64,000 nt of DNA from Xanthomonas sacchari (GTDB taxonomy: Bacteria > Pseudomonadota > Gammaproteobacteria > Xanthomonadales > Xanthomonadaceae). Shown here one piece after another: positions 10,132-19,727 of this stretch (its first letter is position 1; each line of letters begins with the position of its first letter). The stretch spans positions 1,593,001 through 1,657,000 of the forward strand of contig NZ_CP100647.1 in NCBI RefSeq assembly GCF_024266585.1, read 5' to 3'. The position numbers and the translations under genes are program-made. A model generated the notes under the pieces. The model was not told the origin of the DNA, ran no database searches, and saw nothing but the letters and a program-made list of their open reading frames with translations.

Positions 10132-11007
10132 ATGTCTGTTTTGATTAACAAGAACACCAAGGTGATCGTGCAGGGCTTCACCGGCCAGCAGGGCACCTTC
10201 CACGCCACCCAGATGATCGAGTACGGCACCCAGGTCGTCGGCGGTGTCACGCCGGGCAAGGGCGGCACCACCCACATCGACCTGCCGGTGTTCAACACCG
10301 TGGCCGATGCCGTGCAGAGCACGGGCGCCGATGCCTCGGTGATCTACGTGCCGCCGCCGTTCGCGGCCGACGCGATCCTGGAAGCGGCTGCGGCCGGCAT
10401 CAAGGTCATCGTCTGCATTACCGAAGGCATCCCGGTGCTGGACATGCTGCGCGTCAAGAACGTGCTGACCCGTTCGCATCCGGACACCGTGCTGATCGGG
10501 CCTAACTGCCCCGGCGTGATCACCCCGGGCGAGTGCAAGATCGGCATCATGCCGGGCCACATCCACAAGCCCGGCAAGATCGGCATCGTCTCGCGTTCGG
10601 GCACGCTGACCTATGAAGCGGTCAAGCAGACCACGGAAGTCGGCCTGGGCCAGTCCACCTGCATCGGCATCGGCGGCGACCCGATCAACGGCCTGAACTT
10701 CGTCGACTGCCTCAAGCTGTTCAACGAGGATCCGCAGACCGAAGGCATCATCATGGTCGGCGAAATCGGCGGCGACGCCGAGGAAGCCGGTGCCGAGTAC
10801 ATCGCCAAGCATGTCAAGAAGCCGGTGGTCGGCTTCATCGCCGGTGCTTCGGCGCCGGCCGGCAAGCGCATGGGCCACGCCGGTGCGATCGCCTCGGGCG
10901 GCAAGGGCACGGCCGAGGGCAAGTTCGCGGCGATGGAAGCCGCTGGCGTCAAGACCGTCCGCTCGCCGGGCGACCTGGGTGCGGCGATCGCCTCGCTGGT
11001 GAAGTAA
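10132..11007 (+). CDS. sucD: Succinyl-CoA synthetase alpha subunit
   Basis: A 291-residue subunit that binds CoA and carries the phosphohistidine intermediate. The CoA-binding Rossmann domain opens [19 protein letters not shown]. The ligase domain contains the active-site loop [10 protein letters not shown] with the phospho-acceptor at about His249. The start at 10132 ([10 protein letters not shown]) has AAGGAACTCC just upstream; an in-frame start at 10084 would read back into sucC and is rejected. It ends 55 bases before a strong intrinsic terminator. Confidence 0.98.
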   Translation: MSVLINKNTKVIVQGFTGQQGTFHATQMIEYGTQVVGGVTPGKGGTTHIDLPVFNTVADAVQSTGADASVIYVPPPFAADAILEAAAAGIKVIVCITEGIPVLDMLRVKNVLTRSHPDTVLIGPNCPGVITPGECKIGIMPGHIHKPGKIGIVSRSGTLTYEAVKQTTEVGLGQSTCIGIGGDPINGLNFVDCLKLFNEDPQTEGIIMVGEIGGDAEEAGAEYIAKHVKKPVVGFIAGASAPAGKRMGHAGAIASGGKGTAEGKFAAMEAAGVKTVRSPGDLGAAIASLVK

Positions 11008-11062
11008 GTAACGCCAACGGCAGTGTGGCGCCTTGGCGCCACGCTGCGCGGTCTGGCAAGAG

Positions 11063-11089
11063 AGCCCCGCGCGAGCGGGGCTTTTTTTG
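11063..11089 (+). terminator. Rho-independent terminator of sucCD
   Basis: A stem AGCCCCGC / GCGGGGCT with loop GCGA spans 11063-11082 and runs straight into seven T residues. This is a textbook intrinsic terminator on the plus strand, 55 bases after the sucD stop. A second perfect hairpin, GTGGCGCC/GGCGCCAC, lies before it at about 11024-11041. On the minus strand there is no T-run, so it does not obviously serve the convergent DUF2254 gene. Confidence 0.93.
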
Positions 11090-11207
11090 TACCGGGATGG
11101 TGTATGCGCTTCGATGGACCAACGCGGCAGCATGCCGCGCGGCCCCGTCAACGCCAGCGCAGCGGCTGCCATCGAGGCGAAAGGAGCTGCGCCGACCGGC
11201 GCTTCGC

Positions 11208-12485
11208 TCAGGCGGGGGTGGAGGCGGAGGCGATGCCGTTTTCCGAAAGCGCCGCCGCGCGCAGGGCCTCCTGGTCCGGGCCGAAGCGTAGCGTTTGCAG
11301 CCCCCGCTGCAGCGACTGCTGCGCCAGCATCAGCGCCGCCTCGCGCATCTCGGGCGAGTCCGCCCGCGCGACTGCCGCGAATGCCTTCTGCAGCTGAATG
11401 TTGACCTCCAGTGCGCCGGCAGCGTCGCGGGCGATGGGGGCGAACGCGTCCTCGACCATGTCCCGTTCCGACAGCGGCGCCACCCGGACGTGCGGGTAGC
11501 GGATCTCCGGTGCTGGGGTGCGCGCACGCTTGTGCGCCCAGCCGCACAGCAGTCGCACACAGGTCCCGATCACGTCGATGCAGGTGCCGGGATCGTTGAT
11601 CGCCGCCGACATCGAGCGCTGGGCGATTTCCGCCAGGATGACCAGGCCATAGCGCGGATCGTGCTCGACGCTGCGTGCCTCGCTCACGCTGACCGCCGCG
11701 CGTAGCCGGCCGAGCAGGGCCGCATCCGTCCGGCCCGCCACGGCCAGGATGGGGCGCTGCGGCGTGGCGAAGGTGCCGGGCTGGCAAAGCACGTAGATGG
11801 TCAATGCGTGTTCGGCGGCGATCGCGTCCAATCGGGCCACATCCAGATGCTCCACGTAACCGACCTGTTCGCTGTACAGGCGCTGGGCCTCATCGGGAAG
11901 CGGGTGCGCGCCTGGCGCCGCTCCCAACAGCGGGTCTTGGGCGCGGCGACGCATCGCATCGCGGGTGGCCAATTCCACCAGGTCGATGGTTTCGCCGAGC
12001 CGGCCGAAGCGCGAGAACTGCTCGATGGAGCGCAGCAAGGTCACGGTGATCAGGACGATCACCGCGATGGTGGCGCCGAACAGCACCAGCCGACCGCCTT
12101 CCCCATAGAGGCCAGTACTCAGGGCGATCAATCCGACGATCGAAAACAGGAACGCGCCGATGAAGGTCGCCAGCGCGCCTTGGGCGCGGGTATCCTCGAT
12201 CAGCAGGCGCGCGGCACGCGGGGTGGCGCTGTTCGAGGCCGAGGCGTAGGCCGAGACCATGGTGGACAGGGAGAACGTGGTCACCGTCAGCATCGAGGCG
12301 GCCAGGATGGCGAGGATATTGCCGACCGAATCCGCCCCGATCCGCGTGGCCAGGGTGTGCGGAATCAGGAACTTCAGGAAGGCGCCGGCCAGGGCCGTGA
12401 TGACGCCGAGTGCGCCGTAGAGCGTGGAACGAAACCACATCCGTTTGCTGAGCTTGCCGAGGGCAAGCCTCCATCGTGTCAGCAT
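11208..12485 (-). CDS. DUF2254 family membrane protein
   Basis: A 425-residue inner-membrane protein of unknown function. Four hydrophobic segments lie in the first 150 residues (for example SVGNILAILAASMLTVTTFS and FIGAFLFSIVGLIAL). A large soluble portion follows. Family members share the SMLTVTTFSLS segment and the C-terminal ISAAINDPGT-type motif, seen here as MSAAINDPGTCID. The ATG at 12485 opens MLTRWRLALGK. It is divergent from the PQQ dehydrogenase across 251 bases and convergent with sucD. No function is known for the family that I could assign. Confidence 0.8.
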   Translation of the reverse strand: MLTRWRLALGKLSKRMWFRSTLYGALGVITALAGAFLKFLIPHTLATRIGADSVGNILAILAASMLTVTTFSLSTMVSAYASASNSATPRAARLLIEDTRAQGALATFIGAFLFSIVGLIALSTGLYGEGGRLVLFGATIAVIVLITVTLLRSIEQFSRFGRLGETIDLVELATRDAMRRRAQDPLLGAAPGAHPLPDEAQRLYSEQVGYVEHLDVARLDAIAAEHALTIYVLCQPGTFATPQRPILAVAGRTDAALLGRLRAAVSVSEARSVEHDPRYGLVILAEIAQRSMSAAINDPGTCIDVIGTCVRLLCGWAHKRARTPAPEIRYPHVRVAPLSERDMVEDAFAPIARDAAGALEVNIQLQKAFAAVARADSPEMREAALMLAQQSLQRGLQTLRFGPDQEALRAAALSENGIASASTPA

Positions 12486-12736
12486 CGCGTCGCGCTCCTG
12501 GTCGGCCGGGCTGGCTGGACACTACCGCGTTGCCCGCGCAGAGCCAATCAACGCCGTGGTCGGGGCCGTGGTCGGGCGTCCTGGCTGGCGCGCTCCCGCT
12601 GCCGGCGGCGACGCCGCTCGTCCCCATGGTCCCGCACTTGGTCACTGACATGGCCGGTTCCGTCCCTGCGGCGCAGCGGCGCGCCGCGGTAAGACCGAGA
12701 CTGCACGCCACTTTCGGCAGCGACAGGAGCGGATGC

Positions 12737-14833
12737 GTGATCAGGCGATGGCGGGCAGCGGTATGCGGGGCGGGCGTGGCGATGGGCATTGGAGGGCTCT
12801 GCGCGGCGGCACCGGGCGATTGGGCCAGTTACGCCGGCGCGCCCGGCGGCGGGCAGTATTCGCCGCTGACCCAGATCACACCGGAGAATGTCGGACGCCT
12901 GCGCATCGCCTGGTCGTTCCGCACCGGCGAACTCGGCGCCGGCCTGCCCGATCCGCAGCGGCGCCGTTTCGAGGCCAATCCGCTGGTGCTGGGTGGGCGC
13001 ATGTACCTCACCACCGGCACCGGCATCGCCTTTGCCCTGGATGCGGCCAGCGGCCGCGAACTGTGGTCGTTCGATGCCAAGGTCGCGCGCGGCAAGCGCT
13101 ACAGCGACCCGGCCTCGCGCGGGGTGAGTGTCTGGCGCGACGCGCAGGCCGCGGCCGGGGCGTGCCGCGAGCGCATCGTGTTCGGCACTCTGGATGCGCG
13201 GCTGATCGCGCTGGATGCGGCCGACGGGCGCCCGTGCGCCGGATTCGGCCAGGGCGGCAGCGTCGATCTCAAGGCCGGCATCAACCTGCAGGACGACCCG
13301 CGCGACAGTTGGGCCAACTATGCCGTGACCTCGCCGCCGGTGGTGGCCGGCGACGTGCTGGTGGTCGGCAGTTCGATCGGCGACAACCGCGCGCACACCC
13401 TGGAGCAGGGCGTGGTGCGCGGCTACGACGCGCGCAGCGGCCGCGAGCTGTGGCGCTGGGATCCGGTGCCGCGCGATCCGGCCAAGGCCACCGCCGCGGG
13501 CTGGCAGCCGGAGCAAGCGGCGACGGTCGGCGGCGGCAATGCCTGGGCGCCGCTGGCGGTGGATCCGGCGCTGGGCCTGGTCTACGTGCCGACCGGCTCG
13601 GCCAGCCCCGATTACTACGGCGGCGAGCGCCTCGGCGACAACCGCGATACCAATTCGCTGGTGGCGCTGGACCTCCACAGCGGGCGCCGGGTGTGGGCGC
13701 AGCAACTGGTGCACCACGACCTGTGGGACTACGACCTGGCCTCGCAGCCGGTCCTGACCACGCTGCAGACCGCACACGGGCCGCGCGCGGCGGTGCTGCA
13801 GGCGACCAAGACCGGCTTCCTGTTCGCCTTCGATCGCCGCGACGGCACGCCGCTGTTCCCGATCAGCGAAGTGCCGGTGCCGGCCTCGGACGTGCCGGGC
13901 GAACGCGCGTCGCCGACCCAGCCGATGCCCGAACCGGCGCTGCGCCTGGCGCGGCATGCGCCGATCACCCCTGCCGATGCCTGGGGCGTGACCCCGGCCG
14001 CGCGCCGCCAGTGCGCGGCGCTGATCGCCGGGATGCGCTCGGAAGGCATTTTCACCCCGCCCAGCGTGCGCGGCAGCGTCGTCTCGCCGGGCTGGGCCGG
14101 CGGCGTCAACTGGGGCGGCATTGCGGTGGATCCGCAGCGGCAACTGGCGATCATGCCGGTGTCCGACCTGCCAATGCAGATCACCCTGATCCCGCGTGCG
14201 CAGTTCGACTGGAAGGACAGCGCGCGTTACCCGGGCCAGGAGTTCAACGACATGAAGGGCACGCCGTTCGGCATGCGCCGCGGCGTGCTGGCCGCGGCGG
14301 ACGGCATTCCCTGCGTGCGTCCGCCGTGGGGACGGCTGGTGGCGGTGGACCTGCGCACCCGCAAGGTCGCCTGGGAGCGGCCGTTGGGCACGCTGGAAGA
14401 CCGCCTGCCGTGGCTGCCGCTGGAGGTGGGCACGCCGCTGCTCGGTGGCGCGGTGAGCACCGCCAGCGGGCTCACCTTCGTCGCCGCCGCGGCCGATGCA
14501 CGGCTGCGCGCGCTCGACAGCGCCACCGGCAAGACCCTGTGGGAGGCCAAGCTGCCGGCTGGCGGGCAGGCGACGCCCTCGGTGTACGCGGTGAACGGGC
14601 GCCAGTACGTGGTGATCGCCGCCGGCGGTCGCGAGGGCCTGGGCACGATGGGCGACTACCTGGTCGCCTACACGCTGGAGGGCGATGGCCAGGAGGTCGT
14701 GTTCCAGCATGGCGTCGGCGTGCGCATGGCGCTGCTGGGCGCCGCCGCGCTGGGGCTTGGCACGGGAGTGGTGCTGCTGGTGCGCCGTTGGCGCCGGCGG
14801 CGCCGCGCGCGGGCTGGTGCTGGCGCCCGCTGA
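12737..14833 (+). CDS. PQQ-dependent dehydrogenase with signal peptide and C-terminal membrane anchor
   Basis: A 698-residue quinoprotein related to the periplasmic part of membrane glucose dehydrogenase; such enzymes oxidise sugars or alcohols and pass electrons to ubiquinone. The GTG at 12737 follows AGGAG with a seven-base spacer and gives an N-terminal signal peptide (RRWRAAVCGAGVAMGIGGLC). The eight-bladed propeller then begins DWASYAGAPGGGQYSPLTQI. Repeated LWSFDAK / LWRWDP / WEAKLPAGGQATP strands are the PQQ W-motifs. Unlike Gcd it lacks the five N-terminal membrane segments. Instead a single hydrophobic helix (about residues 655-680) is followed by a run of arginines. Its substrate is unknown. 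A full-length paralogue is at 30850-33321. Confidence 0.85.
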   Translation: MIRRWRAAVCGAGVAMGIGGLCAAAPGDWASYAGAPGGGQYSPLTQITPENVGRLRIAWSFRTGELGAGLPDPQRRRFEANPLVLGGRMYLTTGTGIAFALDAASGRELWSFDAKVARGKRYSDPASRGVSVWRDAQAAAGACRERIVFGTLDARLIALDAADGRPCAGFGQGGSVDLKAGINLQDDPRDSWANYAVTSPPVVAGDVLVVGSSIGDNRAHTLEQGVVRGYDARSGRELWRWDPVPRDPAKATAAGWQPEQAATVGGGNAWAPLAVDPALGLVYVPTGSASPDYYGGERLGDNRDTNSLVALDLHSGRRVWAQQLVHHDLWDYDLASQPVLTTLQTAHGPRAAVLQATKTGFLFAFDRRDGTPLFPISEVPVPASDVPGERASPTQPMPEPALRLARHAPITPADAWGVTPAARRQCAALIAGMRSEGIFTPPSVRGSVVSPGWAGGVNWGGIAVDPQRQLAIMPVSDLPMQITLIPRAQFDWKDSARYPGQEFNDMKGTPFGMRRGVLAAADGIPCVRPPWGRLVAVDLRTRKVAWERPLGTLEDRLPWLPLEVGTPLLGGAVSTASGLTFVAAAADARLRALDSATGKTLWEAKLPAGGQATPSVYAVNGRQYVVIAAGGREGLGTMGDYLVAYTLEGDGQEVVFQHGVGVRMALLGAAALGLGTGVVLLVRRWRRRRRARAGAGAR

Positions 14834-15525
14834 AGCACATGGTGGTGGTTGGCCGGCGCTTCGGGATTGATGCAGTCGGGACTGAAGTCCCTCCCACAGC
14901 GCTTGGTCAGCATGTCGTCTTCCGTTGCTGTGTCGTCTTCCTGTGGGAGCGGCTGCAACCGTGACGGGGGATGCTCTGCAGTACGCCAGGCATGGTCGGG
15001 AGCCGCTGCTGCTGGTGTCGGCGGCACCGCACCCGTGTTTCGCGGTGCAGTCCGGCCAGTGCAGTCGGAAATCGAAGGCACGCCAAGGTCAGCGCTGAAC
15101 GGCGGCCTGCGGCGATCGCTTCCAAACGCACGCACACGCTTTCGCAGGAGTGGGCCAAGGTCTCTTTTGTGGATCAGCTGCGATGGCGTTATCGGGAATG
15201 CTCGTCGCGGCTGACGCCGCTGTTACGCGCGGTAACGGCATGTCCCGCTGAGCCGCGGCAAACGCAAGTTGGTCGAGTGCCCTGAAGCCCCGCCGACAGC
15301 GCACCTAGCCAGCACTTGGGATGCCGCTCCTTGTGGGAGCGACTTCGGTCGCGACGCGGAGTCTGTCAGTGGTTGGCTTCGGCGCCAGTCGGACGGAAGT
15401 CCCTCCCACGGTGCATCCATCCGCTGACCGGCACATCATGAGGTGGGTGGGCGGACCGGATCGCCTGCCGCGGTGCGGCGCTACACTGCGCACTGCGTTC
15501 CCCTCCCGCTTCTGCAAGGTTGTCC
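14834..15525. other. Long intergenic region with degenerate REP elements
   Basis: These 692 bases between two plus-strand genes contain no convincing coding sequence. They carry four REP-type arms: 14875-14898 (reverse), 14943-14965 (forward), 15333-15355 (forward) and 15388-15409 (reverse). The central part (about 14970-15325) is free of repeats and of recognisable genes, and could hold a degraded gene or small RNA. The nadE promoter must lie near the right end. Confidence 0.6.
15333..15409. repeat. REP pair (imperfect inverted repeat) upstream of nadE
   Basis: The forward arm begins GTGGGAGCGACTTCGGTCGC and the reverse arm ends GGAAGTCCCTCCCAC, about 32 bases apart. They are diverged copies of the elements found intact at 21084 and 44384. 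The pair is folded like a bacterial interspersed mosaic element. It lies about 115 bases before the nadE start. Confidence 0.75.
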
Positions 15526-17163
15526 ATGCCTTCTTCCCTCCGCCTCGCCATGGCCCAGTTCGATTTCCCGGTCGGTGCCGTGGCCCAGAACACCGACCGG
15601 ATCATCGCCTTGCTCGAGGAGGCGCGCGACGAGTACGGCGCCGACGTGGTGCTGTTCCCGGAGCTGGCGGTCAGCGGCTATCCGCCGGAGGACCTGCTGC
15701 TGCGGCCGGGCTTCCTGGCCGACTGCGAGCGCGCGGTGCAGCGCATCGCCGCGCAGGTGCGCGGCATCGTCGCGGTGGTCGGCTGGCCGCAGAGCGCCGG
15801 CAGCGTGGTCTACAACGCCGCCAGCGTGCTGCGCGGCGGCCGCATCGAGCGCACCTACCGCAAGCGCGAACTGCCCAACTACGCGGTGTTCGACGAGCGC
15901 CGCTATTTCGACGTGGACCCGGACGGGGAACACTGCGTGTTCGAGGTCAAGGGCACGCCGGTGGGCCTGGTGATCTGCGAGGACCTGTGGTTCCCGGAGC
16001 CGCTGGCGGCGACCGTGCGCGCCGGCGCGGAACTGGTGCTGGTGCCCAACGCCTCGCCCTACGAGCGCGGCAAGCATGCGCAGCGCGATGCCTTGCTGGC
16101 CGAGCGCAGCCGCGAGAGCGGCGCGGCGCTGGCCTATCTCAACGTGGTCGGCGGCCAGGATGCGCTGGTGTTCGACGGCGCCTCGGTGGTGGCCGACGGC
16201 GACGGCACCGTGCATCCGGCCGCGGCGGCCTTCACCGACCAGTGGCTGGTGGTGGACTACGACACCGCCGCACGCCGTTTCGCGCCGTTGCGCTGGATCG
16301 ACGACGGCGACGAGAGCATGGATGCGCTGGCCTGGCGCGCGGTGGTGCGCGGGTTGCAGGACTACTGCGCCAAGAACCGCTTTTCCAAGGTGTGGCTGGG
16401 CCTGTCCGGCGGCATCGATTCGGCGCTGGTGCTGGCGATGGCGGTGGATGCGCTGGGCGCGGACAACGTCACCGCGGTGCGCTTGCCGTCGCGCTACACC
16501 GCCGACCTGTCCAACGACCTGGCCGCCGAGCAGTGCCGCACGCTGGGCGTGACGCTGGAGACGGTGGCGATCGAGCCGGCGTTCGAAGGACTGCTGCGCG
16601 CGCTCGGTCCGCTGTTTGCCGGCACCGAGCCCGACGTCACCGAGGAGAACCTGCAGTCGCGCAGCCGCGGCGTGATCCTGATGGCGCTGGCCAACAAGTT
16701 CGGCGGCCTGTTGCTGACCACCGGCAACAAGAGCGAGTACGCGGTGGGCTATGCCACCATCTACGGCGACATGTGCGGCGGCTACGCGCCGCTGAAGGAC
16801 CTGTACAAGACCGAGGTGTTCGGCCTGGCGAAATGGCGCAACACCGTCGGTGGCGCGCCGGTGATCCCGCCCGCGGTGATCGCGCGGCCGCCCTCGGCGG
16901 AACTGCGCGCCAACCAGACCGACCAGGATTCGTTGCCGCCCTACGATGTGCTCGACGGCATCCTGTACCGCTACGTCGACCAGGAGGAGTCGCGCGACGA
17001 GATCGTCGCTGCCGGCTATGCCGCCGAGGTGGTCGACCGGGTGGTGCGGCTGGTGCGCATCAGCGAGTGGAAGCGGCACCAGGCCGCGCCGGGGCCGAAG
17101 GTGTCGCGCCGCGCCTTCGGGCGCGAGCGGCGCTATCCGATCAGCAACGGCTACCAGGGTTGA
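15526..17163 (+). CDS. nadE: Glutamine-dependent NAD+ synthetase
   Basis: A 545-residue two-domain enzyme that amidates deamido-NAD to NAD using glutamine. The N-terminal nitrilase-type glutaminase domain shows the Glu-Lys-Cys triad: FPELAVSGYP (Glu46), YRKRELPNY (Lys113) and VICEDLWFPE (Cys151). The C-terminal synthetase domain has the ATP PP-loop LSGGIDSALVLAMAVDA near residue 291. The ATG at 15526 (MPSSLRLAMAQFDFP) is preceded by AAGG at a six-base spacing; a TTG six bases earlier is less likely. It is convergent with egtD, with a paired REP element between them. It is not in an obvious operon. Confidence 0.97.
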   Translation: MPSSLRLAMAQFDFPVGAVAQNTDRIIALLEEARDEYGADVVLFPELAVSGYPPEDLLLRPGFLADCERAVQRIAAQVRGIVAVVGWPQSAGSVVYNAASVLRGGRIERTYRKRELPNYAVFDERRYFDVDPDGEHCVFEVKGTPVGLVICEDLWFPEPLAATVRAGAELVLVPNASPYERGKHAQRDALLAERSRESGAALAYLNVVGGQDALVFDGASVVADGDGTVHPAAAAFTDQWLVVDYDTAARRFAPLRWIDDGDESMDALAWRAVVRGLQDYCAKNRFSKVWLGLSGGIDSALVLAMAVDALGADNVTAVRLPSRYTADLSNDLAAEQCRTLGVTLETVAIEPAFEGLLRALGPLFAGTEPDVTEENLQSRSRGVILMALANKFGGLLLTTGNKSEYAVGYATIYGDMCGGYAPLKDLYKTEVFGLAKWRNTVGGAPVIPPAVIARPPSAELRANQTDQDSLPPYDVLDGILYRYVDQEESRDEIVAAGYAAEVVDRVVRLVRISEWKRHQAAPGPKVSRRAFGRERRYPISNGYQG

Positions 17164-17222
17164 TGGACTCGGGAGCCGGGACCCGCGATTTTCCCGCGAG
17201 TGCAAGGCGGTTGCGATTGCAC

Positions 17223-17290
17223 TGTGGGAGGGACTTCAGTCCCGACGGGCTTTACCGGGAAAGCCTGTCGGGGCTGAAGCCCCTCCCACA
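17223..17290. repeat. Paired REP element between nadE and egtD
   Basis: The left arm is TGTGGGAGGGACTTCAGTCC and the right arm is GGGGCTGAAGCCCCTCCCAC. Together they form a nearly perfect long hairpin about 68 bases across. It is followed by a short A-run (AAAAAA) on the plus strand, which reads as T in the minus direction. It sits between the convergent stops of nadE and egtD and may serve as a transcription barrier. Confidence 0.85.
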
Positions 17291-17351
17291 AAAAATCGCT
17301 TGATAGCGATTTTGCTGCGGACACCATCATGGCGTCCCGCATTTTGCAGGA

Positions 17352-18371
17352 TTACGACTTTTCCGGGTCCCTGGCCCCGGGCACTGTGTCCCCGCTCTGC
17401 AGCAACCGCAGCCCGAACGCATCGTCCTGCGCGTTCCAGCCATGGCTGACCCGCAAGCCGGCCTCGGCGGCCATCGCCGCGAAGTTCTGGTCGGTGTACT
17501 TGTGGCTGTACTCGACCTGCATCGCTTCGCCGTCGGCGAAATCGAAGCGCTGCCCGGCCACGTGCACCTGCTGCGCGCACTGGCTGACCAGGAAGGTCTC
17601 GATGCGCTGGCGCGCCTCGGAGTAGACGGCCCGATGGCGGAACTGCGCCAGGTCGAAGTCGCTGCCGATCTCGCGGTTGAGCCGGCGCAGCAGATTCAGG
17701 GTGAACGCGGCGGTGACCCCGGCGGCATCGTTGTAGGCTGCCTCCAGCAGCGCCGTGTCCTTGACCAGGTCGATGCCGATCAGCGCGCAGCCGTCCGCGC
17801 CCATGGTCTGGCGCATCGAGCGCAGCAGGGCGATGCCGTCCTCGCGGGTGAAGTTGCCCAGGGTCGAGCCGGGGAAGAACACCAGGGTGCGGCGTGCGCC
17901 GCGCTGCGGCGCCGGCAGCGCCACCGGCGCGGTGAAGTCGGCGCACACCGGCAGCATCTGGATGTGCGGGAAGCGCTCGGCCAGCCGCGTGGTGCTGGAC
18001 ATCAGCATGTCGCGGGAAATCTCGATGGGCGTGTAGGCCACCGGCATGCGCAGCCCATCCAGCAGCAACTGGGTCTTGCGCCCGCTGCCGCTGCCCAGCT
18101 CGACCACGTGCGCGCCCGTGCCCACCGCCTGCGCGATCGACGGCATGCGCGCTTCCAGCAGGTCCAGCTCGGTGCGGGTCAGGTAGTACTCGGGCTGGCG
18201 GGTGATCGCCTCGAACAGGCGCGAGCCTTCGGCGTCGTAGAAATACTTGGACGGCAGCTGCTTGGGGCTGCGCGACAGCCCGGCGATCGCGTCGGCGGCG
18301 ATGTCGTCGGCCTGCGGATGCAGGTCGGTGAGGGCGGCTTCGGTCAGGGCACGGGCGGTTGCGGCATTCAT
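17352..18371 (-). CDS. egtD: L-histidine N(alpha)-methyltransferase EgtD
   Basis: A 339-residue SAM-dependent enzyme that trimethylates histidine to hercynine, the first committed step of ergothioneine synthesis. The SAM loop is VVELGSGSGRKT (residues 89-100). The histidine-binding region includes YFYDAEGSRLFEAITRQPEY near residue 45, a hallmark of the DUF2260/EgtD family. FFPGSTLGNFTREDG (about 175) and EYSHKYT near residue 285 are also family features. Its ATG (18371) overlaps the TGA of egtB by 4 bases, so the two are coupled with egtB upstream. The length is the family norm. Confidence 0.94.
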   Translation of the reverse strand: MNAATARALTEAALTDLHPQADDIAADAIAGLSRSPKQLPSKYFYDAEGSRLFEAITRQPEYYLTRTELDLLEARMPSIAQAVGTGAHVVELGSGSGRKTQLLLDGLRMPVAYTPIEISRDMLMSSTTRLAERFPHIQMLPVCADFTAPVALPAPQRGARRTLVFFPGSTLGNFTREDGIALLRSMRQTMGADGCALIGIDLVKDTALLEAAYNDAAGVTAAFTLNLLRRLNREIGSDFDLAQFRHRAVYSEARQRIETFLVSQCAQQVHVAGQRFDFADGEAMQVEYSHKYTDQNFAAMAAEAGLRVSHGWNAQDDAFGLRLLQSGDTVPGARDPEKS

Positions 18372-19657
18372 GCGGGATCCTTGGCCAGGCGCACGCCGGC
18401 GAACTGCCACCGCGCATCGGAGGGGAAGAAGTTGCGGTAGCTGGCGCGCAGGTGATCGTGCGGCGTGGCGCAACTGCCGCCGCGCAACACCCACTGCGCG
18501 TTCATGAACTTGCCGTTGTATTCGCCCAGCGTGCCCGACCACGGGCGGAAGCCGGGGTAGGGCAGGTAGGCGCTGCCGGTCCATTCCCAGACGTCGCCGA
18601 ACAGCTGTTGCAGGCCGGCATCGGCCGGCGCCGCCGGCTGCGGGTGCAGCGCATCGGTCTCGACGAAGTTGCCGGCGATGGCGACGCCGGTGGCCGCCTG
18701 TTCCCACTCCGCTTCGGTCGGCAGGCGCGCGCCGGCCCAGCGCGCGTAGGCGTCGGCCTCGAACAGGCTGAGATGGCACACCGGCGCATGCGGATCGCGT
18801 TTGCGCCAGCCGCCGAGGGTGAATTCGCGCACGCCATCGGCATGCCAGTACAGCGGGCGCTGCCAGTCCTCGGCGCAGCGCCGTGCCCAGCCGTCGCTGA
18901 GCCACAGGCCGACCGAGCGGTAGCCGCCGTCGGCGATGAACTCGGCGTACTCGGCATTGCTCACCGGGCGGCTGGCCAGCGCATGCGCCGGCACCAGCAC
19001 GCGATGCCGCGGCGATTCGTTGTCGTAGGCGAAGCCGGCATGCGCCGGCCACGGCGCGGCACCGATCTCGCTGATCTGCTCGTCGCGCTGCAGCCAGCGC
19101 AGCGCGGACGCCGGCGCGCGCTGCGTCGCCAGGTCAGTGCGATACGCCGGGCCCAGCGGATTGCGCCAGAACGCGTGCTTGATGTCGGTCAGCAGCAGTT
19201 CCTGGTGCTGCTGCTCGTGCTGCAGGCCCAGCTCCAGGATCTGCAGCGTCTGCGGCGCCAGGGTGCCGGCCTGCAACTGCGCCAGCACGCGCGTTTCGAT
19301 CTCCGTGCGGTAGTCCAGCACCTTCGCCAGCGATGGCCGCGACAGCAGGCCGCGGTGCGGGCGCGCGTGCGCCGGGCCGATGCTCTGGTAGTAGCTGTTG
19401 AACAGGTAGTCCCACTGCGGATCGCGCGCGCGGTACTCCGGATCGGCGCCGAGCACGAAACGCTCGAAGAACCAGGTGGTGTGCGCCAGGTGCCATTTGG
19501 CCGGACTGGCGTCGTCCATGCTCTGCACCATCGCGTCTTCTTCGCTCAATGGCGCGGCGAGATGACGGCTGCGGGCGCGCACGCGGCGCAGGCGGTCCGC
19601 CAGCGTCGCAGCGGACGCGATGGGCGAAGGCGGTGACGCCGGAGAGATCGCTTGCAT
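18368..19657 (-). CDS. egtB: Ergothioneine sulfoxide synthase EgtB
   Basis: A 429-residue non-haem iron enzyme that joins hercynine to cysteine or gamma-glutamylcysteine with oxygen. The N-terminal DinB_2 domain carries the iron ligands: His in WHLAHTTWFFERF (about 56-59) and HEQQHQE (147-153), the HxxxHxE signature. The C-terminal FGE-sulfatase (formylglycine-generating-like) domain includes VFGDVWEWTGS-like DVWEWTGSAYLPYPGF and RGGSCATPHDHLR. I took the ATG at 19657 (MQAISPASPP), not one 39 bases earlier. It is the first gene of egtB-egtD. No egtA or egtC is nearby, so direct use of cysteine is possible but not shown. Confidence 0.93.
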   Translation of the reverse strand: MQAISPASPPSPIASAATLADRLRRVRARSRHLAAPLSEEDAMVQSMDDASPAKWHLAHTTWFFERFVLGADPEYRARDPQWDYLFNSYYQSIGPAHARPHRGLLSRPSLAKVLDYRTEIETRVLAQLQAGTLAPQTLQILELGLQHEQQHQELLLTDIKHAFWRNPLGPAYRTDLATQRAPASALRWLQRDEQISEIGAAPWPAHAGFAYDNESPRHRVLVPAHALASRPVSNAEYAEFIADGGYRSVGLWLSDGWARRCAEDWQRPLYWHADGVREFTLGGWRKRDPHAPVCHLSLFEADAYARWAGARLPTEAEWEQAATGVAIAGNFVETDALHPQPAAPADAGLQQLFGDVWEWTGSAYLPYPGFRPWSGTLGEYNGKFMNAQWVLRGGSCATPHDHLRASYRNFFPSDARWQFAGVRLAKDPA

Positions 19658-19727
19658 CGACCCAGTCTTAGCGGTCCGGCGTGAACGGACCGTCACGCGT
19701 CGCGGTCCGCGGCGTTACCCTAGGCAC

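Noticed and set aside
8559..10322. Extension of the pilS frame to more than 1,100 codons across sucC
   Set aside because: The extra part is antisense to the certain sucC/sucD genes and has no sequence of its own. PilS normally begins at the first membrane helix.
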